DNA of 64,000 nt from Voacanga thouarsii. Taxonomy: Eukaryota > Streptophyta > Magnoliopsida > Gentianales > Apocynaceae. Shown one piece after another: positions 1 through 13,109 of the stretch (position 1 is the stretch's first letter; the number at the start of each line of letters is the position of its first letter). Made by a program: the position numbers and the translations under genes. A model generated the notes under the pieces. That model had not been told where the DNA came from. It was given only the letters and a program-made list of their open reading frames with translations, and ran no database searches. The stretch spans positions 1,860,001-1,924,000 of the forward strand of contig JANUWF010002208.1 of NCBI GenBank assembly GCA_026120185.1, given 5' to 3'.

Positions 1-1786
1 TTTTCCTTCTAAATCACGTCTAGAAGGGACTAATTTCTCTCTTTTCTTGGTGATTCTTGAACAAGAAGATCTAGGCGAGCCAACCACTTCTCATTTTCAA
101 TTGAACTCAAGCCGATCACCAAAGAGTCATCTTATTTCTTGGGCCTATTTCGCTAAGAGGTATTTGAGTCTCTATCTATACTATCTTAAATGGATTTCAT
201 CTTTATAGTATTGATATACGAATGTTGTATAAAGGCTAGCATGAAAAGCATGAACAGATTAGATTGTTGAATATGATGGTGCAGGAATTAATCAAAGCAT
301 GTATAAAATAGGACATTGTTATATCTTGTCATGATGGATCTGATCTATGCTATGTTGGCTAAGATAGGACCTTTTGGTCTCAATTGGGCTTATTATGATG
401 GTTTAATGGTGGTTGAACATTGGAGTTGTCATATTGTTGGGTAAATCCATGTTTGATTATAAATTGCATGACAAGAGAAAATTATGAATGTAGTATGATG
501 AGTTAATCAGTTTAGATGCCATGAAATGATAGTGGCTAGGCAAAGTGTAGTATTTGGATTCTGATTGTGGAATCATTAGTTTTAGATAAAGAAGGAGTTT
601 GAAGTGAGGATAAGCATTGCTTTGGTTATATTCAAGTAAGTCCCTGCATAATTGTTTTGATAAATATTACATATTTGCAAGTATTTTTATACAATGATAT
701 TTGACATGGTGTCAATATGATGATTGACATGATGATTGAAACATTAGTTGAATATGATGAATTGTATTGTGGTATTTTCATACTTGGTTTGAGAACGTGG
801 TCATTTTATTTTCTAAATGAGTTTGTCATATCTCAACTTTTAAACCAAAAACGATTTCTTTTCTTAATCACTAAACAATTTGGAAAACTTATTGTGAAAA
901 TTCACATTTTAAAAAGACAAGATAATCAACAATTGTGAAAATAAGGGAAATGATTCTACCACTAAATAGAGAGTGTTGAGTACTCAGTAGGGGTAGGCTA
1001 GAGGTACTAGTCTTGAAAAGCTAGAATGAGTCTTCTGGCAGGAGGCCACCTCCAGAAGATGAATTCAACTTGGAGAGGCGACAGTACTACTTAGTCAAGC
1101 ATGTTTGAGCTAGCATGTTAGTCCATATGGACTTTATTTATCTGGATTGGACAACCGGTGTGTTGGGTGTAGAGATAGAGGAGTATCTCACCATTGTGGG
1201 AGGATCCCCCACTACCCATTATTGAAAGGTTACATTGAGATGCTATCATGGTGATAATCATGATATGGATTGTGATACTATTATTTGAATCATTGCTAAT
1301 CCATACTTAATGAACTTATAATTATGATGAGATGATAATTTATTGAGTATTGTTTTAGATATGATAAGCAGTGCTCCTTTGAATAACTGTTTATTGATGA
1401 AATTGACTTACAAACATATTCTATGAATTTGATAAATCAGCATACATGAAATATTTATATATGATATTTGCACACACGGGATTTACTTGAGATGCCAATC
1501 TCAAACTATTTTATATCATGTTTTCAAGGGAGTGCTTTTAATAAGCAGGTTGGATGAATAAGAGTTGGAAGTTTATCTTTATTCTATTTTATCTTTGTAT
1601 TTCTTTTGAGAGATGATTGTTAGTTTTAAAGTTCAAACTTGTATAAGTTTTGGCTTTGGTTGGAATAAGATTATCGCTTTATTTCATTTAGTCATTTTTC
1701 TTTTGTACCCTGTTGTAAAGACCCCTGACCTTTTGGACGGGGCAACATCCCACCCTATTTGGGTACGTAGGTAGTAGGGTGTTACA
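1..1786 (+). repeat. 5' LTR of Gypsy A (3' half only)
   Basis: Aligns along its whole length with 9177-10949 and ends in TGTTACA like the 3' LTR, directly before the primer site. About 1.6 kb of this LTR lies outside the window. The 73-codon open frame at 717-938 is chance: the aligned part of the other LTR does not keep it. Confidence 0.9.
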
Positions 1787-1800
1787 AGTGCTATCAGAAA
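1787..1800 (+). other. Primer binding site of Gypsy A (initiator tRNA-Met type, degenerate)
   Basis: Directly after the 5' LTR, the sequence GTGCTATCAGAAAT resembles the TGGTATCAGAGC consensus that pairs with the 3' end of initiator tRNA-Met. TATCAGA is kept and the flanks differ. Confidence 0.6.
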
Positions 1801-1960
1801 TTAGGTTTAGGCAATTGACTTTATTGAGTAGTACCTAAACCTTAGGAATTGAGATTTATTAAATAGTACTTGAACACTAAGAATTGAGATCTAGTTCTGA
1901 TTTCTCTATGTTTCTTAGGATGACTAAGAGATCCACAGTTGTGACCCAAAACGGCCTTAT

Positions 1961-2600
1961 ATGTGTGGTCCTGCAAGTGGTAGAGCATCTAGCCCCATTC
2001 CTATGCCGAATTCGTCATCATCTAATTTGGAGACAGAACCTGAGGGTGGATGGTTCTTAAGTGAAGATAAGATAGACCATGAGCCACCTATGATGGAAGA
2101 CTTAGGGGTAGAAGAAGGACTTGAGGATCCATCACCTGAGATGCTTGCACTTGAGGAGAATGGGGATATGGTAGAGTATGAGGGAGATGATGAGGGGCAG
2201 ATAGGGGATGGAGGAGTAATGAATGATGAATGAGTATGAGCTAAGGGGACCTAAGATTGAGGGTGAGATAGGAGAGCTTAAGAGCGAGAGTGAAGCGGAA
2301 GTGATTGAGAATGAGGATAGAGTTGATACACTTGCAACCCTATCTATAGAGGAAGGAATTTTGACGCTTCTGGGAAGTGAGCCGAATCTGGGAAGCCTAA
2401 GAGTGCATTGACATTAGCTATGGAAAAGCTTAGGGACGCAGAGTTGAGAGCCAAGCTGAGGGGTAGGGAACTTGTCAGGTTTATGTTAGGGCGGCCTAGG
2501 AAAAAGCCCAGATCCTTTGGTTTCTCAAGAGATGCGTGATAGATTACCCCAACAGCAGTCCAGGATGGCAAGTGGAACCTTCTCCTGAGACTTCTAAGAA
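1961..2600 (+). pseudogene. Extra acidic ORF upstream of gag in Gypsy A (unrecognised)
   Basis: An open frame starts at 1961 and runs 90 codons. An overlapping frame from 2223 continues to 2411, and readable sequence continues to about 2600. The product is very rich in Glu and Asp and has no domain I recognise. It lies between primer site and gag on the sense strand, where most Gypsy elements have an untranslated leader. It could be a decayed additional ORF, a captured fragment, or leader sequence of biased composition. Not assigned a function. Confidence 0.4.
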
Positions 2601-2948
2601 TTCCAACAACTCTAGTGATACTTAGAGTTTATAGGACCCTTAATGCTTTTTTTTATTATTATTTTTATAAAGAGATGTTCATTTATTTGTTTAGTTCAGA
2701 ATTTATTCTTTATTTCAAACTTTATTTAGCAAGAATAAAAGGAGTACCTAGTAGGATACTCCCTTATTTTGTACCAAATTTGTTTTGGTCAATAAAAGCA
2801 TGATTTTATTGATTTATTTATTCTATTTGGAGTATTATTTGCAAAAACATTTACTTTCCACCGAATAGCAAGCTATTTCAAATTTATAAGTTGACCAATC
2901 GCATGTCATGAACTTTTCTCTAATAAATATTGTATTGGGTGCAAGTAG
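2601..2948 (+). other. Leader between acidic ORF and gag of Gypsy A
   Basis: AT-rich, non-coding by eye, with homopolymer T runs near 2647. No feature recognised beyond its place between the upstream ORF and the gag start. Confidence 0.5.
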
Positions 2949-4060
2949 ATGGCATTAAGGCGTAGAACTGCTGTGCGAGGGAGAACCATTTGGGAGAGTG
3001 AGTCATCAACCCCTAAGTTCAAGCAGACACGTCAATCCATACCAAAAGTGGAGGAGAATTTCGACCAGGAGCAGGAATTGACATCTAGAGGATCCCGGGA
3101 AGTGACTATGGGGCAAGTTTTTGACAAGATGGTTGCTATTCTTCAAAATTTGATCGAGAATGTGGATAAAGTGGACAAGAAAGCACCAAGTGTAAGGTTA
3201 AGGCACTAGAACGATTCCTGAAGTTATAGCCTCCAACGCTCCAGGGAGAAATGGAGCAAGATGAAAAGGCTGAGTAGTGGATCGAGCAGATGGAGGACAT
3301 CTCCATGACTCTGCAGTATATCGAGAAGATGAAGGTGAAGTTTGTTGCATTCAGGCTGAGGGAACCTGCTCGAGCATAGTGGCAACGAGTCTAGGAGGAC
3401 TAGGAGAGAGAGAGGATTACGACTAGACGTGGGAGAACTTGGTGGAGGCTTTCAGAGCAAATTATATCCTATGATGGATAGCAAAGAAGAGGGCGGATGA
3501 GTTCCAAACCCTCAGGCAAGAAGGATGACCATGGCCCAATATGTTACACGATTTACTCAACTGTCTAAGTACTACAAGTGTTTGGTGGACACTGAGTAGA
3601 AATAGATGTGACAATTTGTGAAAGGTCTAAGGTAGAATCTGAGGAAGTCACTGGCTCTATCACCACACGCGACATATACAGCTGCAGTAGACGTAACGAC
3701 CTGGATGAAGAACGAGGATAGGAACCGACCAATGAATCGGCCATTCCAACCAAGTCGACCACCATTGAGACCTCTGATTAACAAGTGACTTGCTGGTCTA
3801 ACGCAACAGGAAAACAAAGGGAAGCATCTAAGGACAGTTCCACTAAGTCCTATGACGAATGTGCTGATGTGTCGGAACTGTGGGAGGCAAGGTTATACAG
3901 AAAGGGATTACTAGTCAAAGGGAGTAACAAGAAGATGTTTCAATTGTGGTGATCCAAACTACCTAAGGAACAACTGCCCTAAACCACTCAGGATAGGGCA
4001 AGGAGCTTCAACTCAATCAACTAGGGCAAATAGAGGAGCACCCGCTGGGACGACTAAAGG
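2949..4060 (+). pseudogene. gag of Gypsy A, disrupted
   Basis: Starts at the ATG at 2949 with a basic Arg-rich N terminus typical of plant Gypsy Gag. The first frame stops at 3209 and recognisable Gag continues in broken pieces to two zinc-knuckle remnants. In the first (about 3870-3911) the His and the last Cys have become Tyr. In the second (about 3936-3977) the His is Tyr. Stops include TAG at 3273 and a cluster at about 3597-3632 (TAG, TAG, TGA, TAG) at places where Gln, Arg or Trp is expected. Nucleic-acid binding by this Gag would be lost. Confidence 0.8.
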
Positions 4061-7000
4061 AGGCGGTAAAAAATCGCAAGTGAAAGCTAAGGTCTTTACT
4101 TTGAACTGCGAAGAGGTTGAAGCTGATTCAATGGTGGTTAAAGGTACGCTTCCTGTGCAAGGTCAATCTATTTCTATTTTGATAGACCTGGATTGACTTA
4201 TTCATATGTGAACGATAAGTGTGTATGCCATTTGGGTTGGGATGGGGTAGAATTTCCTTATACCATATTAGTAAGTACACCCTTGGAGAGATAGAGATAT
4301 ATGAGTAGGGTAGTGCAAAGGTGTGATATTGTGGTCGAGAAGGAGATTTTGAAGGCAGACCTCATAATTCTACCTATTGATGACTACGATCTGATTCTGG
4401 GTATGGATTGGTAGGTAAAACATGGAGCAAGAGTGGATTGCAAGGTTAAGACGGTGTAGTTCATTAGACCCGGATGTGATGTATTGGAGTTTAGCGAGAA
4501 GAAGGTAAAAAAGTTGAAATTTCCTTATAGCGGGAACAAATGCCTGAAAAATGCTGAAGAAGGGTTGTGTAGGGTAGCTGGCTTACTTAATCAATAAGCT
4601 AAAGGATCAGTGTACCTTGAAAAGCACCGAGGTGGTGAAGGACTTCGAAATGTATTCCCGGCCAAACTCACTTCTTTTCCATCTTCACGGGAAGTCGAGT
4701 TCGCTATTGATCTAGTTCCTAGAGCTGAGCTGGTATCAAAGACTTTCTATCAGATGGTGCTCGTAGAATTAAAGGAATTGAAGGAACAATTGGAGGAATT
4801 GGTTAAGTAAGGGTATATAAGGCCCAGCACTTCATCTTAGGGAGCCCCGGTGTTATTTGTAAAGAAGAAATATGGGACGCTAAAGTTGTATATAGACTAT
4901 AAAGGGCTGAATAACCTCATGATCAAGAATAAGTACATCTTGCCACTAATTGATGAGTTGTTCGATCAGTTGCAAGGTTCTTGTTACTTTTTCAAGTTGG
5001 ATCTTCGATAAGGTTATTACCAAGTACAAATCAAGGAGTAGGATATTCTCAAAACAGCTGTCAATACTAGATATGGGCACTACGAGTTCGTGGTGATGCC
5101 GTTTAGAGTAACTAATGCACCCACCATTTTCATGGATCTTAGGCTCAAAGTTTTTCAGCCGTACTTGGATAAGTTCGTAGTGGTGTTGATAGATGATATT
5201 TTGATCTATTCTAAAAGTCACGAGAGCATGCGGACCATCTGAAATTGGTACTGGAAAAATTGAGAGAACATAAACTCTATGCTAAGTTTAGCAAATGTGA
5301 GTTTTGGTTAGATTCAGTGACCTTTCTGGGTCATGTGATATCTAAAGATAGGATCAATGTGGGCCTAGCAAAAGTCAAAGCTGTCTGTAATTGGAAACAA
5401 TCGAAGAGTGTAATTGAGATTAGGAGTTTTCTTAGATTGGTGGGATATTACCGGCGGTTCATCAAGAACTTCTCTACGCTGGCTACATCGATGACCCGAC
5501 TACTAAGGAAGGTCATGCCATATGTTTGGAGTGATAAGTGTGAGAAGAGTTTTCAAGAGCTTAATAGAAGGTAAATGATGGCACCGGTGTTAAGCTTACT
5601 TAAAGAAGGTAAATCCTATTCCTTGTACACAGACACCTCTAAAGAAAATCTAGGGGTAATGCTGATGCAAGATAGGAAAGTCATCACCTATGCATCGAGG
5701 AAGTTGAAGCCGCACAAGGCAAACTATCCAACGTATGACTTAGAGTCGGTTGCGATAGTGTTTACATTGAAGAAATAGCGACACTATTTATATGGAGCAG
5801 AGTACGAAGTCTTCACAAATCATAAGAGCTTGAAGTATATATTCACGCAAAAGGACTTGAATTTAAGGCAGAGAAGATGGATGGAGTTCTTAGAAGAATA
5901 CAAGTGTCCAATTAACTACCATCTAGGAAAAGCTAACGTGGTAGCTGATGCACTGAGTCGAAAGCTAATGATAGCTAGTATGAGGGTGCAAGAAGTTCAA
6001 ATAGTACAAGAACTCTTAGAGCAAAAGGGAGAAGTAAAAAATGGAAAGATCAGCTTGAACAACCTGAAGTTGGAACTTAAGCTGAGGCAGGAGATCGATG
6101 AGGTGTAGCGAAGCAACCAAGATATTTAGACTTTCACGGCAAAGAAAGTTAAGAAAGGAAATAAGGAGTTTCGGACTAATGAGGTTGATGTATTATATTT
6201 TTAGGAATGGATATGTGTACCAAATGATCAAGTGTTGAAAAGGAAGATAATGGATGAGGCTTACAAGGGTAAGTATACTATTCATCCTAGAGAAGTAAAA
6301 ATGTATTCGGACTTGAAGAAGGCATATTGGTGGCCAGGGATGAAAAGGGATATGGCACAATACGTCTCTACTTGTCTAACTTGTCAGAAAGTAAAGGCAG
6401 AGCATTAGAAAGTAGTTGGATTACTACAACCGTTGCCTATTCCCAAGTGAAAGGGGCAGAAAGCGACGATGGATTCTGTCACCGGACTACCGATGTAGAA
6501 GACTTTGAAGGATGCTATTTAGTTTATGATTGACAAGTTAATCAAGACTGCTCATTTTATTCCAGTAAATGTTAAGAACTCTATGGAAAAGTTAGCTAAG
6601 ACTTACATTCAGAAAGTAGTTAGATTGCATGCTCTACCATCAAGTATTGTATCCGATAGGGACCACAGGTTTACCTCAAGGTTTTGGATAAAGTTTCAAG
6701 AGTCAATGGGAACGACTCTGAAGCTCAGCACTTCTGCTCATCTGCAAATAGATGGACAATCTAAAAGAGTCATCAAAATATTGGAGGATATGCTTAAGGC
6801 TTATGTGTTGGATTTTGGAAATAAGTTGTTGGATTGCATACTTTATGCTGAGTTGGCCTACAACAATAGTCATCAAGCATCATTTGGAATGGCACCCTAT
6901 GAAGTGTTATATAGACGGAAATGTCAAGTATCGTTGTACTGGGGTTGGACTGAGGATGGATAAATCAGCAAGTCTAGGGAGCTAAATATTGAAAAGATGA

Positions 7001-7510
7001 CAGACAAAGTAAAGATGATAAGGGAAAGACTAAAAGCCACGCAAAGCCAACAGAAGAGTTATGCTAACAACAGAAAAAGAGAGCTAGAGTTTCAATTGGG
7101 AGATCAGACTTTTCTAAAGATAACACCTAGCAGGGGGATTCTAAAGCATCCTAAAGGAGGGAAATTGAATCGTAGATATTTGAGACCATTTCTGGTGATC
7201 AAAAAGATTGGACCTGTAGCATATCGATTGGAGTTGCCGGAAGGGTTAGCAGGAATTTATGATGTGTTCCATGTATCTCTGTTAAAGAAATACAACCCTA
7301 ACCCGGAGCATGTATTAAATGAGGAGCCATTGATTCTACAGCCTGTTTTGAGCAATGTTGAGAAACCGATTAAGGTTCTGGACTGCAGTATTAAGATGTT
7401 TAGGAATAAATAGATACCTATGGTGAAGATTTTATAGGATCATCATGGTACTCAGGATGCAACATGGAAAATTGAAGCTTGGGTGAAGAGAAAATATCCA
7501 AATTTTCTTT
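4061..7510 (+). pseudogene. pol of Gypsy A (PR-RT-RH-IN plus C-terminal tail), disrupted
   Basis: Protease: an Asp-x-Gly type site near 4183-4222, frameshifted. RT: conserved start near 4841 ([10 protein letters not shown]) and the Asp-Asp pair near 5188-5196. RNase H: about 5575-5960, ending in the ADALSRK motif. Integrase: HHCC zinc domain about 6270-6410, core 6526-6960. The core keeps the SDRD motif, but the catalytic Glu in the GQSER motif is Lys (GQSKR near 6760). A C-terminal region (6997-7413) contains VFHVSLLKKY, followed after a stop by a short chromodomain-like stretch up to about 7510. Several frames and stops separate these pieces. Confidence 0.87.
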
Positions 7511-7549
7511 AAAGGTATAGCGCTCTAAATTTCATGACGAAATTCTCTT

Positions 7550-7562
7550 AAAGGGGAGAGGA
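7550..7562 (+). other. Polypurine tract of Gypsy A
   Basis: AAAGGGGAGAGGA lies immediately before the first base of the 3' LTR, the normal place for plus-strand priming. Confidence 0.8.
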
Positions 7563-10500
7563 TGCAATACCCTGTTTTAAGTCACCTTTATTATATGGGG
7601 AAAGTCATGCATGGCATAACATTTTATAATTCATTTGATAACTTGAACCAATTTCATAGGTATATGTGATCCATGAGTTTGTTATTTCATGAATTTATTT
7701 ACTTTGATATAGTTGTATTGGTTGAGTTGGTTGAGCTTTTGTTTTATTGAGTAGAATTAATTAGAAGGGAAATAGAGTAAGTGAGTGGGAGTTAACAAAA
7801 TTTGTTGAAGGAATATTTAAACAAGAGTTATTGTGAAATAATGGTTAGAGCTTGGTATGTATTCTTTACTGACTTGAGTTCAAATCTCAACTATTGCAAA
7901 CATTTTCCTTCTTATTTCTTATTAAACTCTTTTTCCTTATTTTTTTTCTCCTCTTAGCCGATTGCTCTAGGGTTGCCGCCACCTTAGATTCCCAATTCCT
8001 AAAATGTAGAAATGTAATTATTTTGGGTTTTACTAAAAAGGAATTAGAGTAAATTAAATTCCCATTATTCTCTAGTTAATATTTTATTCTAATCTTTTAG
8101 GAAGTTTAAATATTTCAACATCTAAAATTTTCTAAAGATCCTATTCAAGGGATTTATTGTGGAAAGAGAAATATAGAAGCATTTATTTTGGAAACTATAT
8201 TATAGCTACTATTTTTAAAAGAATGAAAGTTTCTCCAAAGTTGATTTTCTCTAAAGTGTTTTATTTGAAAATAATGAGTTGTTGTTCAAATCTTTAAAGG
8301 AAATAAATATTTTCCCAAGATCTATGGCCTTTTTGAAAATTAGTATTTAAGGAAAGAAAAATTCAGCTTTATTCCATGAAACTAGATTTTATCACCAAAT
8401 ATAATTATTCCTTAATTAATTATTTTTGCCTAAAATAAATTAGGACATTAACTAAATTATTTCTTGGATCCATATTCTATTTTTATTACCTGAATTTTCT
8501 AAAATAATATAAACCTTAGCTGCCACCCTTGATAAACTTTTATTTCCATTCAAATTCCCTAAATATAGGGAAACTTACCCTAAGTAGTTTTAACCAATCA
8601 AGATTCTTTTACTCAATCAATCAAGCAGATTTTCTCCTCTTCTTTCTCCCCAATTTTCGCCAAAATACGCACACACACGTACATGAAATTTCCAACTCCA
8701 ATTACTCTCAAACTCTCTTTTGTTGTTGAGCAAAAATACAACATACACAAGACCTTCCTTTCTCCTCTCAATTGCGGTTAAAACAGGTACCGAAATCCAG
8801 CCTTCATTTTTTCTCTCTTTTATCTCTTGTTTTTGGCCACTTTAGCACCAAAACACAGCCAACATCATCTCCAACTCATTGACCAATTTCGGCCAACTAG
8901 GAAAGGCCAAAACTGCTCATTCTTGTTACTGTGTTCAAAAGTCCAACGCAAGATAGAACTCTTCTAACAAACAACACACTTCAACCTAAAGTTTTCTCTT
9001 AATCAAACCAAAAAAATCTTCACTCCCTAAGCCTCTCAAACTCACAAAAATAAGCAGCTACTATCCTTCTCAAAGTTTTGGCCAGCACTCACAAAGAACA
9101 AACCAAAATCGAAATCAACACTCAAGGTAATTAATCTCCAATCCTTCTATCAATATTTCTTCAATCGTTCGCTTCTTTTTCCTTCTAAATCACATCTAGA
9201 AGGGACTAATTTCTCCCTTTTCTGGGTGATTCTTGAACAAGAAGATCTAGGCGAGCCAACCACTTCTTCTTCTCAATTGAACTCAAGCCGATCACCAAAG
9301 AGTCGTTGTTTCTTGGGTCTATTTCGCTCAGAGGTATTTGAGTCTCTATCTCTACTAGCTTAAATGGATTGCATCTTTATAGTATTGATATATGAATATT
9401 GTAATGAAGTTAGCATGAATGGATTGGATTGTTGAATATAATGGTGCGGGAATTAATCAAAGCATGTATGAAATAAGGCATTGTTATGTCTTGTCATGAT
9501 GGATCTGATCTATGCTATGTTGGCTAAGATGGGACCTTTTAGTCTCAATTGGGCTTATTATAATGGTTTAATGTTGGTTAAATATTGGAGTTGTCATATT
9601 GTTGGGTAAAAGCATGTTTGATGATAAATAGCATGATAAGGGGAAATTATGAATGTAGTATGATAAGTTAATTAGTTTAGATGCCATGAAACGATAGTGA
9701 CTAGGCAATGTGTAGTATTTGGATTCTGATTGTGGAATCATTGATTTTAGATAAGGATGGAGTTTGAAGTGAGGGCAAGCATTGCTTTAGTTATATTCAA
9801 GTAAATCCTTGCATAACTGTTTTGATAAATATTACATGTTTGCAAGTATTTCTGTATAATGATATTTGAAATGGTATTAATATGTTGATTGACATGGTGA
9901 TTGAAACATTGGTTGAATATGATGAATTATACTGTGGTATTTTGATACTTAGTTTGAGAACGTGGTCATTTTATTCTCTAAATAAATTTGTCAAATGTCA
10001 ACTTTTAAATTGAAAACGATTTCTTTTCTTAATCACTAAACGTTTTGGAAAACTTATTGTGAAAAGCCACGTTTTACAAAGACAAGGTAATCAATGATTA
10101 TGAAAATAAGAAAAATGATTCTACCCCTAAATGGGGAATGTTGAGTACTCAGCGGGGTTAGGCTAGTAGTACTAGTCTTGAAGAGTTAGAGTAAGTCTTC
10201 TAGCTAGAGGCCACCTTTAGAAGATGAACTCAACTTGGAGAGGCAATAGTACTACTTAGTCAAGCCGGTCTGAGCTAGCATATTGGTCCATGTAGACTTT
10301 ATTTATCTGGTTTGGACAATCAGTGTGTTGGGTGTAGAGATAGAGGAGTATCTCCCCTAGTGGGAGGATCCCCCACTGCCCACTATTGAAAGGTTACATT
10401 AGGATGCTATCATGGTGTTAATTATGATATAGATTGTGATATTATTGCTTAAATCATTGCTAATCCCTACTTGATGCAATTATAATTATGATGAGATGAT

Positions 10501-10949
10501 GACTTATTGAGAACTGTTTTGGATATGATGAGCAGTACTCCTTTGAATAACTATTTATTGACGAAATTAACTTGCAAATATATTTTGTGGTTTTGATAAA
10601 CCTGAATACACAAAATGTTTATATCTGACATTCGCACATATGGAACTTACTGAGATGCCAATCTCACACTATTTTACATCATATTTTCAGAGAAGTGCTT
10701 TTAATGAGCAGGTTGGATTAATAAGAGTTGGAAGTTTATCTTTATTCTATTTTATCTCCGTTTTTCTTTTGAGAGAAAATTTTTAGTTTTAAAGTTCAGA
10801 CTTGTATAAGTTTTAACTTTGGTTGTAATAAGATTATTGCTTTATTTCATTTAGTCATTTTCTTTTTGTACCTTGTTATAAAGACCCCTAGTCCTTTGGA
10901 TGGGACGACATCCCACCCTATTTAGGTACATAGGAAGTGGGGTGTTACA
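7563..10949 (+). repeat. 3' LTR of Gypsy A (3387 bp, complete)
   Basis: Begins TGCAATACCC after the polypurine tract and ends TGTTACA at 10949. The second half matches window bases 1-1786. U3 contains a tRNA-like pair of pol III boxes. The LTR is AT-rich with no convincing gene. The following base begins LINE ORF2 sequence. Confidence 0.9.
7841..7890 (+). promoter_or_regulatory. tRNA-like A-box/B-box pair in U3 of Gypsy A LTR
   Basis: ATGGTTAGAGCTTGG (7841-7855) resembles a pol III A box and GAGTTCAAATCTC (7875-7887) a B box, at tRNA-like spacing. It is not a foldable tRNA. The LTR of Gypsy B has a pair on its own sense strand at nearly the same distance from the LTR start. Function inferred only. 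Confidence 0.45.
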
Positions 10950-11853
10950 GGTAACCTCACCAAAAAAAAAAAAAAATGAACAGCTTCTAGTACATCCTGC
11001 AAGATAATATCCCAACAAGAAGTGAAAAGTAGCCAGAAAACCCATCCAAACTAGGGGAGGTATCAACACCAAGAGAGAAGGCAGCCTACTTCTCATCATG
11101 CATTGTAGGAAGAAGAGCAAAAAAGTAATTGTCTTTATCATCAATCAACTTAGGAATACAATCAAAAAGCCAACTTCTATGGTTAAGAGACCTAACATCC
11201 CTATTAGCAATCAAATTTTGATAAAACTCCACCGCATGAGGTTTAATATCGTATTGGGAGTGCAACAAACTATTATTAGCATAAAAAATACTAGAAATCT
11301 AAAGACACTACATCCTTGTGGAACTGAATGGATGAAAAAAGGAACTTCCCGCATCTCCATTCCTAATTAATCGGAGCCTAGATTTTTCTTTCCAAAAATC
11401 TTTTTCACATTTTAAATAAAAAGCCAGCTATTACTTCTCATAGTTCATCTGTGAAAGAGAATGATCATCTTGAGATTCCTCGTATTTAAATGGAGCCATA
11501 AGCACCCTATTCTTCATAGCTTGAATGTTATCAAAGATATTCCCAAAAGTATTTTTGTTCCAAGCACATAGAGCTAATTACCTTCAACTTTCCTATAAGG
11601 ATATGCATACCATTGGCATAACATTAAGTCTTCCATGCAGTACAGACAACATCCTTAAACCCTTCATGACGTATCCACATCTTAAAAAACTTGAAGAGCC
11701 GAAACATTGCTGTTAATGAAACCACTTAAATGCTTGATTTTGGTAGAATAAAAAGAAGCATATCTCAAACATCATTTACTAGCACCTTGTCCAACCATTT
11801 AAGACACAAGTGTACCCTAGCACATGCCCAAGTAAATTAACTACTATTAAAAG
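10950..11853 (-). pseudogene. L1 LINE ORF2, middle part (end of endonuclease to start of RT)
   Basis: Reading the minus strand from 11853: the end of the endonuclease (FTW, then KWLDKVLVND), the FRFFKMW region, the AWNKNTFGNI linker, the KDFWKEKSRLR and NGDAGSSFFH motifs, and the start of RT with IPKLIDDKDN and the SLDGFSGYF block (normally PGPDGF). These are the ordered landmarks of plant L1 ORF2. It continues from the part ending at 42930, on the far side of Gypsy B. It stops at 10950 where the 3' LTR of Gypsy A begins, so A also landed in this LINE. Multiple stops; dead copy. Confidence 0.85.
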
Positions 11854-13109
11854 TGTAAAACTCCACTACCTACGTACCCCAAAAGAGGTAGAGATATCGT
11901 CCCGTCCTTAGGACAAGAGGTCTTTATAACTAGGTAAAAGAAAAATCAAAGAGAAATAAACTAATTTCAAAACTTATTACAACCCGAATCAAGACTTATA
12001 CAAATCTCAAAATAATTAAATAAATTCTTATAAGGTAATATAACCTAAACAAAAATAAGTTCTTCAGGCTTCTAGACAAACTCAACCTTTAAAGTAGGAT
12101 CTTCCTAAAAAATGATATAAATCATGGTGAAAAATATTTTCTAGTAAGTCCTCTGTGTGCTCATGTCAACTAAAGAAATGTTTCATATATGTAGCTTTGA
12201 ACAAGACTACAAGTCATAACAATTTATTTGGAACATTGAGTGGTGTTTTACATCAGTTTCTCAAATAAAAGTGTACATTTAAAAAAGAAATACACCATTC
12301 AAAACAAAGGTGAATATGAAACCCTACATCATAGTCATGGCCATGAAACCCCACATCATGACAGTATATTGTGAAACTCTGCATCACAATACAAGTGGGC
12401 ATTCCGTCCACTAGGTGAGATATTTCTTCATCTCTACACTTTAACCAGTTATCCATTTCCAAATAATAGTCCACCTGGATTGAGTTGCTAGCTCGAACTG
12501 GTCTAACTTACTAGAACTGACGTCTTATTCGGAAAACGTTCATCTCCTGGAGTTGGCCTCCTACTAGAAGTCTTACCCTAACCTTCAAAGACTAGCCCTG
12601 GCAACCGACCCTCATTGAGGACTCAACATTTAGTTATCCTGTTTAGGAACAATTCTCAAACAACACTTTATTATCTTGAAAATGCAATTATGGTTTGGTA
12701 TAGTTTTGTTTGAAACATTCAATAAATAAAATCAATATTTTGTTTGAAATCCATCATTTGAACAAAATTTTATTTAGAGTAAAAAAGAAATATTGACCAT
12801 GCATGCATTCCAAGAATATAGTTTCTTGGTCACAATGGAAACATCAATTGACTTGGAATTAGAGCTTTGTTCAACAAAGAGTTTATGTTAAAGACTTATT
12901 TGTCAAACTAATTCAAACACTTGAACTAGTAACCTACTCCTTTTCTTGGATCCCGCTCCATCTAAATAAGAAAATTATAAGTCCTCAATCAAATACTACC
13001 TTTTTAGTCATAATAAAGCATTCAAAAGTCAACTTCTCCCTTTTCACCTAGACACGTTGTATATTCCATACAAAGGCATTTGTTTCTACTCCTAGGATTC
13101 CTTCTTTTT
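11854..13109 (-). repeat. 3' LTR of Gypsy B (R/U5 side)
   Basis: The reverse complement of 11854-11990 matches the last 130 bases of the Gypsy A LTR, and 12500-12640 matches A near 10130-10330. Similarity fades by about 12700. The stretch to 13109 is assigned by position. No gene seen. Confidence 0.65.

Larger units (their letters stand above)
1..10949 (+). mobile_element. Ty3/Gypsy LTR retrotransposon A (Tekay/Del-like), 5' end outside window
   Basis: The first 1786 bases repeat at 9177-10949, so they are the two LTRs of one element. Between them, in order, lie a primer site, an extra acidic ORF, gag, protease, reverse transcriptase, RNase H, integrase and a polypurine tract. RT-RH-IN order makes it Ty3/Gypsy. 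The very long LTR and a degenerate chromodomain-like tail after integrase suggest the Tekay/Del chromovirus group; that lineage call is inferred from layout, not from a tree. All coding parts carry stops and frameshifts, so it cannot move by itself. It lies inside an L1 LINE, whose ORF2 begins directly after its 3' LTR. The 5' LTR is cut by the window edge, so its target duplication cannot be checked. Confidence 0.9.

Noticed and set aside
717..938. 73-codon open frame in the left LTR
   Set aside because: The aligned copy in the other LTR (about 9890-10110) does not keep the frame, and LTRs are non-coding here.
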